Assembly (NCBI GenBank): GCA_033557675.1
Contig: JAWQRM010000300.1
Location: forward strand, 1-24,562
Length of the DNA: 24,562 nt
Source: Coptodactyla brooksi
Lineage: Eukaryota > Arthropoda > Insecta > Coleoptera > Scarabaeidae
Reading direction: 5' to 3'
Under the pieces are notes generated by a model. It did not search any database, had not been told where the DNA came from, and worked only from the letters and a program-made list of their open reading frames with translations. The translations under genes were made by a program, and so were the position numbers. Each line of letters begins with the position of its first letter. Within the stretch, counting starts at the first letter, position 1. Positions 13,301 to 19,058 of the stretch are shown here, piece by piece.

Positions 13301-16300
13301 AATTGCGAATGTCTTCTTTAGTTTAGGTTCTTGAGAGAACTGCAGAATAATCGCATGTATTCCCCTACGATTTCATCATATTTCTGTACGATTCAACAGT
13401 AGGATTAAAAAAAAATTCAATCCCAATTCTGCATTGAATAAATTATGAACAAATTCATTTTGTTTGATGACCAGTTGAACAAAACTGACTGCATAATTAT
13501 AGTGATCCTGAGGGTCTCTTAGCTTTAGTCCTGCATACTGCTCTTGATTTATAACAAAATATCTTTATTCTATTTAAAAGTTTTCGTAGTGATCCCCGAG
13601 TCATCCCCAGCTGACTGATCCTGAAATTTCACGATTATTCATAATACTCACTCATTGAATATTTTGTGCATTTAAGGCTAAATATGATCTTCCAGACAAT
13701 GCATTGCTTGTTACCGCACTCTGTAGTCACAAGCAGTGATATTAAAGCATTAAAATCACAGTGATATTAAAGCATTAAAATGATTTTCGAAGTAAAGCTC
13801 AATTGTTTTGATGTGCTGGTCGTTCGACAATTAATCTCACAAGTCTTCACTATGAATTCCTAAAAACAATGAAAATGAACAAATTACAGCGAAAGATTTA
13901 TTGAGCCTATAGATTCAAGACATTTACACCTATCTGTTCAATAGTTTCTTAAGAATTATAATTAATTCAATAATTTATGAAGGAATTACAACACCAATCG
14001 CGTACATATCTATTACAATATGAAATAAAATGGTCTTTATTATTACTACTCCAATTTCTAACACAAACATTTTATTTTCAGAATTCATTTTTAACCGAAA
14101 TCTTACGTTGGCGTGCAAACCAAGCATCGGACCACAACCTCTTTACTTTACTGAATAGTAAATGTTCGGTCGCCAAGGTGCTTTCGTGTTCAGAACTTCA
14201 TAAAAAGGCAGAACGTATAGGAAATTTACTAATAGAAAAAGGACGGATAAACACAGGAGACCACGTGGCACTCATCTTTCCGCCCGGATTAGAATTGATC
14301 TGCGCCTTTTACGGATGTTTATATGTAGGAACTGTACCGGTCACGATACGCCCACCGCACCCCCAAAATCTACAAACCACACTACCTACAGTTCGAATGA
14401 TCGTCGAAGTATCCAAATCCGTTTTGATCCTTAGTACTCAGGCCGTCATTAAGTTGTTCCGATCGAAAGAAGCCTGCAGCGTCATCGACATAAAATCGTG
14501 GCCGTTAATTTTAGACACTGACGACATGCCCAAGAAGAAATTATTGAATCTGTATAGAGCGCCTACACCGGAAATGATTGCATATTTAGATTTTAGTGTT
14601 TCTACCACTGGCATGCTGGCTGGAATAAAAATGTCTCATGCTGCAGTAACCGACTTGTGCAAGAGTATGAAATTAGCTTGTGAATTGTATCCATGTAGGC
14701 ACATTGCTTTGTGTTTAGACCCCTATTGTGGATTGGGATTTGCTTTGTGGTAAGTACATTTTTGACTTAATTCATTTGTGTTTTAAATATGACTTATATG
14801 TTCAGAAACTTGTCTTTTGAGGGTGTAGGTCAAATCTAAACCCGCATGTTATTATGTAACATTACAGATATTGGATAATAACATGCAGACATTGGATAAA
14901 TTGCAGATATTTTTGAAAATAAAATAGGGAATGTGCAATAATCTAAGCAACCTTTGAGGTGCAAATCTATTGAATTAAACATCACCAAATCAAGTTAAAC
15001 AAAGTTATGACCAATTATTCATTAATTAAATCACACATTTTTCAAAACCGATCGCAAAATCACTCTTAAAATATACAGTTAAGTACAAAACTGTTTCTTT
15101 GTATATCACCTAGGTGGTGTAATTGAATGAAGAAGGAATATATAGATATATATTTCTTTATCATTTTAATCAATGTCCTATTACCCATATTAAATAATAT
15201 TTTTGTTAGTACAGAGGCACTTTGAATTTATTGATGCTTAATTTAATCTGTCTTCCAGGTGTTTAATTGGTATATATTCGGGACATCATTCAATATTAAT
15301 ACCACCTTCCGAAGTAGAGGTAAACCCAGCCTTATGGTTAACTGCCGTAAGCAACTACAAAGTCCGTGATACCTTCTGTTCTTATGGCGTGATGGAATTA
15401 TGCACTAAAGGATTGGGATCGTCTGTCAATCAATTAAAAATCAGAGGAATTAACTTAGCTTGTGTTAGAACCTGCGTCGTTGTAGCTGAAGAACGACCCC
15501 GCATAACCCTAACCACGAGTTTTTCGAAACTTTTCAGCGCATTAGGACTTAGCCCAAGAGCTGTATCCACATCGTTTGGTTGTAGAGTAAATGTAGGAAT
15601 TTGTCTTCAAGGAGCATCGAGCCCTGAACCGTCGACAGTTTACGTTGACCTAAGAGCTCTGAGGAATGACCGTGTTACGTTGGTCGAAAGGGGAAGCCCG
15701 CACAGTTTGTGTCTAATGGAAAGCGGGAAGTTACTTCCTGGCATTAAAGTGATCATTGCGAATCCCGAAACTAAAGGGCAATGTGGGGACTCACACTTAG
15801 GAGAAATTTGGGTCCAAAGTGGACATAACGCGAGCGGGTATTACATGATCTATGGAGAGGAGAGCGACTATGCGGATCATTTCAATGCGAGATTAGTCAC
15901 CGGCAACACGGGTGAAGTTTACGCACGGACTGGATATTTAGGCTTCTTGAGGAGAACAGAAGGTGCTCAGTCAAGTATCGGGGAAGAAACGATCTTAGGC
16001 GGCAGTGACAACGACTCTGTTGGAACACAACATGGCCTTTGTACAGATTCGCCTGAATTGCATGATGCCGTTTTCGTTGTAGGTGCTTTAGATGAAACCA
16101 TCATGTTAAGAGGCATGAGGTACCACCCTATAGATATTGAGAATAGTGTTTTGAGATGCCATAAGAAGATTGCTGAATGGTGAGTATTTTATCCATTCAC
16201 ATTTCATATGATATATGTATATGAGATTTGTAATCTTGTAATAAGCATTCTTAGTGATAGAGACTTGTAAGAAATTATGTATTTTCAAATATGGTGGTAG

Positions 16301-17895
16301 TTTAACCACTTTGTGTCGTATATTGCCTGCTATAAATGAATTGTTCTTTGCTCATAACTATTTCATCGATGTTACTAGGAACAATGAAGAATTGGTTGCG
16401 ACTGATTACCTCATGTAGTTTCTTCTAAACACTAGGGCACTCTCTTCAATCTGATACTGCACAGTTAGTTATCCATTTGTTATATTCCCTTCTAGCAGTA
16501 ATTGTATTTCTGTTACGAAAATAATAAGCAAACACCATGGCAGCTTATTCAGCTGTGCCACATTGAGGTACAAATATAAAATAAGTAATTTAGGCGCTCT
16601 AACCGCTGAGCTATAAGTGGGTCTCTCCCACTCTTCAGAAAATCAATCTCTTGTTTCCCCCTTCGAAAAAGCAGAACCCAACCCCACTGCTGGTTTCCTT
16701 ACACGTGCGTAACACATAACATTGTTATTTTCATTGAATTCCTTTAACCAAGTACGCGTAAACGGTCTAAGAAAATTGGAAAAACTTCGGTTCAATTCTG
16801 TTATCAGAATTGCAGCACCATTATCTATGAATGAAAGTAAAAGAAAAAATTCGGTGAAAAAGTGGCTGATGGAAAGCAGAAAGGATAGTCATGAATCTTT
16901 TGAACGAACTTGATAACGATGTCTTGCAACTATCTTAAGAAGGGACTACAAAAGTTTTCAAATTTATCTTAATTTAATTTATTTTAACGTAAATTCACTT
17001 TTGGCATTTCTAACTTACATCAAAATTATTCAAGAACAATAAAAGCTATTAAGATTCAAGAAATCTTACATTTTTGCATTTGGATGTAGTCGTAACATCT
17101 ATTTGATCGCCTGTTCACTGCAGAAACACACACATTCTAGTTTTTCTGGAATCTTCTTAAAACCTTTATTTTCTTACAAAATATATAATGTATTGTTTAA
17201 ATATTTATTAAACTCAATTTTTGGCAATTACTGTGTAACGTTTATTTCATCTCAGTGTTAAATTAGCTATTGTTATTTCAATACAAGTATTTCAATTCAA
17301 TATTTATTGTTGTTGCCCTCTTGGTTCTGGATTAAAGCTAAATCTACTATTTTCTGCAAAAGATTCCAATGCGTTGAAGATAGTACCTATGCTTAAAATT
17401 ATATCGGTAAGACGAGAAGGTCTAGTAGAATTGTTATTACTGATAGAAGCAACAGCAGCTATTTCTATTTCATCATCTTCTGCATTTAAGTTTATTATAA
17501 AAAAAGGTATCAGTTATTGCTATTTCCAATCAGACACTCATGTTTACAATTATTTTATATCCCCACTGACCTCCAGAAAAATTTTGTTGAATGTTGTATT
17601 TTTTGAGATTTGTTCATACGATTATCTCTTCCTTATTTTCAGTGCTGTATTTACATGGACCAATTTGCTAGTTGTGGTCGTTGAATTAGATGGAAATGAA
17701 AGCGAAGCCCTCGATCTTGTGCCATTGGTAACAAACACGGTTCTGGAAGAACATCACTTGATTGTCGGCGTGGTGGTTGTTGTGGATCCGGGCGTGGTAC
17801 CAATAAACTCTAGAGGCGAGAAACAGCGGATGCACCTGCGCGACGGATTTTTGGCAGACCAGCTCGATCCGATATACGTGGCCTACAATATGTAA
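794..17895 (+). CDS. DIP2: DIP2 (disco-interacting protein 2), C-terminal 1289 residues, 7 exons
   Basis: The exons at 794-1387, 3335-4404, 8121-8352, 12470-12603, 14082-14749, 15259-16179 and 17643-17895 all have GT-AG borders. Their phases fit at every junction and give 1289 residues plus a stop. Identity rests on my recognition of DIP2 family blocks: LVYPNNDP, VADGANPWS, RKHNADD, MCPHTCVTNLPKPR, VGPAS-IVGNL, PPHPQN, LDPYCGLGFALW, RGMRYHPIDIE and the C-terminal end LDPIYVAYNM. It has two tandem AMP-binding/FAAL-like domains, at about residues 15-560 and 677-1289. The family is intracellular; published work links it to diacylglycerol-subset metabolism in yeast, fly and mouse, and to axon branching in fly. 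The N-terminal DMAP1-binding region is missing only because the window starts downstream of it. No frameshift or premature stop interrupts the spliced frame. The listed range includes introns. Confidence 0.96.
1419..1502. repeat. 30-bp inverted repeat next to the splice donor
   Basis: Arm 1419-1448 and the reverse complement of 1473-1502 agree at 29 of 30 positions, around a 24-bp spacer. Both consist of alternating A and T runs with a CTC core. It starts 31 bp after the exon a donor, so the pre-mRNA could form a long hairpin there. Confidence 0.75.
1649..1896 (+). mobile_element. Retroposon insert (SINE or 5'-truncated non-LTR element) with 14-bp TSD
   Basis: A GC-rich 220-bp block (1663-1882) sits in AT-rich intron. 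It ends in a run of 8 A and is flanked by perfect 14-bp direct repeats ACAGGCTTTCACAT (1649-1662 and 1883-1896). An A-tail plus a long target-site duplication is the mark of LINE-type target-primed insertion, here in the DIP2 sense direction. No tRNA B-box was seen, which favours a truncated LINE 3' end; an R1-clade origin is only an impression. The RNA would be strongly structured: GTCCCT/AGGGAC, AGTGGCG/CGCCACT enclosing CCATCC/GGATGG, and GTCGG/CCGAC enclosing GCCTA/TAGGC. Confidence 0.8.
2903..2980. mobile_element. Tc1/mariner-like MITE, 78 bp
   Basis: Two 30-bp terminal inverted repeats (2903-2932 and 2951-2980) match at 28 of 30 positions around an 18-bp centre. The ends read CACTGAATGGCCAAAAAT, resembling Tc1-like termini. 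A TA dinucleotide borders the left end; the right end has TG, one change from TA. It has no coding capacity. Confidence 0.7.
3335..4404 (+). CDS. DIP2: DIP2 exon b: core of first AMP-binding domain
   Basis: The acceptor CTTGCAG ends at 3334 and the donor GAG|GTACGA starts at 4405, leaving phase 0. It covers residues 198-554, with LDFKREVGLWH, VADGANPWS (about 319), ICPCASS, GQVMPGC, the A5-like DEVGEICVNSGATG (about 428), SGLLGF (about 475) and GRKHNADD (about 501). The motif matching the usual Ser/Thr/Gly-rich A3 loop is degenerate (YSTDRDGSVMG), as I recall it also is in vertebrate DIP2. The frame stays open to 4590 past the donor, but that stretch is low-complexity intron. Confidence 0.96.
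7120..7452. repeat. Tandem duplication of a 165-177 bp unit
   Basis: Unit 1 (about 7120-7283) and unit 2 (about 7284-7452) align throughout, with point changes and about 14 extra bases in unit 2. Both contain TATTCTGCTTTCATGG and CAATTCCACCTTTAGCTA. A minus-strand frame is open across unit 2 (7239-7439) but has no known domain. CTCTTCAGAAAATCA is shared with the SINE relic near 16633, which hints at a mobile origin. Confidence 0.8.
7534..7695 (+). mobile_element. Relic of a tRNA-derived SINE, copy 1
   Basis: It has a B-box-like GGTTGCAGGTTCAAATC (box core 7625-7634) and a 3' segment AAATTACTTATTTCATA. The 5' part, with TAAGGAAAC and GGGAGAAACAAGGGGAT, aligns with the relic at 16575-16705 on the other strand. 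Its A-box region is degenerate or deleted. Confidence 0.5.
8121..8352 (+). CDS. DIP2: DIP2 exon c: end of domain 1 and linker
   Basis: The acceptor TTATAG ends at 8120 and the donor G|GTAAGC starts at 8353. It encodes residues 555-631, from SFQWMSRVLQ through ETKRKFLEGTLHP to MCPHTCVTNLPKPR, one of the most conserved DIP2 blocks. It starts in phase 0 after exon b and ends with one base of the next codon. Open frames in the other phases are shadows. Confidence 0.95.
9586..9693 (+). repeat. Dispersed repeat family, copy 1
   Basis: It shares AATTATTCATTAATT, then TTTTC, GCAAAAC and AATNTCATGTG in the same order with the copies at 15004 and 24099. It is the most diverged of the three. Confidence 0.5.
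10713..10776. repeat. Short element with CAGGGTRTTC inverted ends
   Basis: Ends 10715-10724 and 10765-10774 are inverted repeats matching at 9 of 10 positions. The inner ACTACCCAACTTC (minus strand) recurs at about 9519-9532 on the plus strand. This suggests a dispersed repeat family of unknown type. Confidence 0.45.
11233..11254. repeat. 22-bp perfect palindrome
   Basis: TACTTTCTCTT is followed immediately by its exact reverse complement with no spacer. It lies at the edge of repeat-like sequence and may be a transposon end. Confidence 0.8.
12054..12135. mobile_element. Stowaway-like (Tc1/mariner) MITE, 82 bp
   Basis: The left end is CTCCCTCCGTCC and the right end in reverse is CTCAATCCGT. 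The inner 18-bp arms (12067-12084 and 12105-12122) are perfectly complementary, and the flanks AAATTA/TAATTT are also complementary. TA follows the right end and TG precedes the left. CTCCCTCCGT is the hallmark of plant Stowaway elements, which belong to the Tc1/mariner superfamily. Confidence 0.7.
12470..12603 (+). CDS. DIP2: DIP2 exon d: inter-domain linker
   Basis: The acceptor CCTTTCAG ends at 12469 and the donor AAG|GTAAAA starts at 12604. It encodes residues 632-676, with the family block VGPASVIVGNLVQGNRLA followed by an acidic WDDDNDDSKK linker. It is GC-rich compared with the AT-rich introns around it. It ends in phase 0 and joins directly to the start of the second AMP-binding domain. 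Confidence 0.93.
12604..14081 (+). other. DIP2 intron d-e (1478 bp)
   Basis: AT-rich with no exon seen. It contains a 25-bp tandem repeat at 13734-13781. The frames at 13026-13232 and 13977-14081 are low-complexity read-through. Confidence 0.7.
13734..13781. repeat. 25-bp tandem repeat, about 1.9 copies
   Basis: The unit CAGTGATATTAAAGCATTAA plus AATCA occurs twice head to tail without mismatch over 23 bp, suggesting a recent slippage duplication. Confidence 0.9.
14082..14749 (+). CDS. DIP2: DIP2 exon e: first half of second AMP-binding domain
   Basis: The acceptor TTTTCAG ends at 14081 and the donor G|GTAAGT starts at 14750. It encodes residues 677-898, with ILRWRANQASDHNLF, GDHVALIFPPG, FYGCLYVGTVPVTIRPPHPQN, the A3-like DFSVSTTGMLAG (about 846-857) and LDPYCGLGFALW. 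The A3-like loop is better kept here than in domain 1. The exon ends after two bases of the final Trp codon. The open frame before 14082 is intron. Confidence 0.96.
14750..15258 (+). other. DIP2 intron e-f (509 bp)
   Basis: It contains a 12-bp inverted repeat (14844-14855 with 14875-14886, GCATGTTATTAT and its complement) and the second copy of the dispersed repeat at 15004-15068. No coding sequence. Confidence 0.75.
15004..15068 (+). repeat. Dispersed repeat family, copy 2
   Basis: GTTATGACCAATTATTCATT, then AATTAAA, TTTTTCAAAA and ATCGCAAAA. It is nearly identical in order and sequence to the copy at 24099-24180. Confidence 0.65.
15259..16179 (+). CDS. DIP2: DIP2 exon f: second half of second AMP-binding domain
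   Basis: The acceptor CTTCCAG ends at 15258 and the donor G|GTGAGT starts at 16180. It encodes residues 899-1205: CSYGVMELCTKGLG, VVAEERPRI, SFGCRVNVGICLQG, VERGSPHS, the A5-like LGEIWVQSGHNASGYY, the A7-like TGYLGF (about 1123) and the A8-like RGMRYHPIDIE (about 1183). A poorly conserved acidic, Ser/Gly-rich stretch at about residues 1133-1167 lies between A7 and A8. It is longer than the matching loop I recall in vertebrate DIP2. Confidence 0.96.
16180..17642 (+). other. DIP2 intron f-g (1463 bp)
   Basis: It contains a minus-oriented SINE relic at about 16575-16705. The frames at 16722-16913 and 17374-17642 have no family similarity and are taken as intron. The rest is AT-rich. Confidence 0.7.
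16575..16705 (-). mobile_element. Relic of a tRNA-derived SINE, copy 2
   Basis: On the minus strand it carries a tRNA-like D-arm/A-box, TAGCTCAGCGGTTAGAGCG (A-box at 16603-16613), and then AAATTACTTATTTTATA, the same 3' segment as copy 1 at 7534. Upstream TAAGGAAAC and GGGGGAAACAAGAGAT also align with copy 1. The B-box is lost here but kept in copy 1. Confidence 0.55.
17643..17895 (+). CDS. DIP2: DIP2 terminal coding exon and stop
   Basis: The acceptor TTTTCAG ends at 17642 and the TAA stop is at 17893-17895. It encodes residues 1206-1289: AVFTWTNLLVVVVELDG, a hydrophobic VVGVVVVVDPGVVPINS-type segment, then GEKQRMHLRDGFLADQ and YVAYNM, the invariant DIP2 C-terminus. The frame is open back to 17374, but that stretch has no family similarity and a good acceptor separates it, so it is intron. 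Confidence 0.96.
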
Positions 17896-18013
17896 GGCGT
17901 AGAGGTAGGCACACCATTTTGTGATTAAACCTTCTTCTATAGCTGGCATAGAACAAATGTCCAGGTGTTCAGACGTTTTGGCTCAAATTTTGTCTCAATC
18001 TACCAGTAGCTAA

Positions 18014-18021
18014 TGTAAATA
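18014..18021 (+). promoter_or_regulatory. Pumilio response element (TGTAAATA)
   Basis: An exact match to the UGUANAUA Pumilio consensus, 119 bp past the DIP2 stop. A single 8-mer in AT-rich DNA can occur by chance. Confidence 0.4.
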
Positions 18022-18651
18022 CATACAAGGGCCTAACGCCGTACTAGTGTAAATTTTATAAATGACACTGAAAGAAATGCTGTACAGATTCTGTATCGCG
18101 CTAGTTAATTCTACAATTGTTTATGGCCGTTTTGTATTTGTGCAATACTTGAGCCGTATACTGTTCAAAATATTTTTATTATTCAATTACTAATTAGTAT
18201 CAAATACGACAAAAAAAAAGCTTTGTGATTTTCATTATATATTGTTTTTTAATTCTTATCGACGTTTATATCATTTCAACTATTGTTACTAACATTCCTT
18301 TGGAATCTTGCGAGGGTTTCAGAAATGTACCAGTTATGCATTTGGTAAATGATGGTATAAACGTCGTTACTATTATAATTATTATTCATACTTTTTATTT
18401 AAGCATCTAGTCTTTATCAATCGCTCTGGCGTTAGTTTAATTCTAAGACAGTTCACACGTGCACGCTTCGAACTATACGCCCAACATTCTGCAAACCCCC
18501 GTTAGTTTTATAAGTTGCAATAAAAACAAAAACAACATATATGTTGCGGTTTTCGTTTTTCATTAGCAGTTGTGTCCCGTTCGTATTAATTTTATTGTAT
18601 AGTCTGACAATTTTGACAATATATATTGTATTATTTCTTATATATCGTACG

Positions 18652-18659
18652 TGTACATA
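18652..18659 (+). promoter_or_regulatory. Pumilio response element (TGTACATA)
   Basis: A second exact UGUANAUA match in the DIP2 3'UTR. It would be left out of transcripts ending at the proximal AATAAA near 18519. Confidence 0.4.
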
Positions 18660-18815
18660 TAAAGTAATGGTAATTAACATGATGACCCGTAGCATAATCC
18701 AGTTGTAATTTACTATTCTATATACACGTCTATATAATTGGAGGTCTTTATTAACGAACTTGTTACGGACATATAAAGATGAATTATATACATTGTGTAA
18801 ACATATTTAAGGAGA

Positions 18816-18821
18816 AATAAA
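18816..18821 (+). terminator. DIP2 poly(A) signal AATAAA
   Basis: A canonical hexamer 921 bp past the stop, followed by the T/G-rich run GTGTTTTATTGTTTTT. It lies 28 bp before the opposing hexamer of the convergent protease gene. Confidence 0.7.
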
Positions 18822-18849
18822 GGTAAATTTTTACCACTGAATTACGTGT

Positions 18850-18855
18850 TTTATT
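18850..18855 (-). terminator. Serine protease poly(A) signal AATAAA (minus strand)
   Basis: TTTATT on the + strand reads AATAAA on the minus strand, 59 bp past the protease stop at 18915. Transcripts from the two convergent genes should therefore end within a few bases of each other or overlap slightly. Confidence 0.7.
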
Positions 18856-18914
18856 GTTTTTATAGGAAAAAAAATTCTTGTGCAAAAAGTATCAAATTGT
18901 TAGTTTCAGGTAAG

Positions 18915-19058
18915 TTATACATTTGTTATCTCTTTTATCCAATTTCTATAAAAGGCAACTGAAGTAAAGACATCAGGTTTTCCTTTAGCGCAAGGTTTTC
19001 CCCAAGATACAACTCCAACCTGCTGTTTTTTGCTAACAAGAGGCCCTCCTGAATCACC
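18915..19058 (-). CDS. Serine protease exon 5 (active-site Ser, S1 pocket)
   Basis: It begins in phase 0 exactly at GDSGGP, after the acceptor AACAG. It then encodes VGVVSWG, Cys226, GKPDVFTSV and a terminal YRNWIKEI helix, and stops at TAA 18915-18917. Confidence 0.94.
   Translation of the reverse strand, partial: GDSGGPLVSKKQQVGVVSWGKPCAKGKPDVFTSVAFYRNWIKEITNV

Larger units (their letters stand above)
17896..18840 (+). other. DIP2: DIP2 3' untranslated region
   Basis: AT-rich sequence runs from the DIP2 stop to the distal AATAAA. It holds a possible proximal AATAAA at 18519-18524 followed by T/G-rich sequence, two Pumilio-type UGUANAUA sites, and two TGTGAT (K-box core) hexamers at 17920 and 18224. 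Open frames within it on either strand have no recognisable content. The exact cleavage point is inferred. Confidence 0.65.

Noticed and set aside
16575..16640. A functional tRNA gene on the minus strand
   Set aside because: The D-arm/A-box is good, but there is no B-box, anticodon arm or acceptor pairing. It fits a SINE relic.
17374..17642. Open frame upstream of the last DIP2 exon as coding sequence
   Set aside because: It has no DIP2 similarity and a good acceptor (TTTTCAG) at 17642. The join to exon f at 17643 restores the conserved AECAVFTW.
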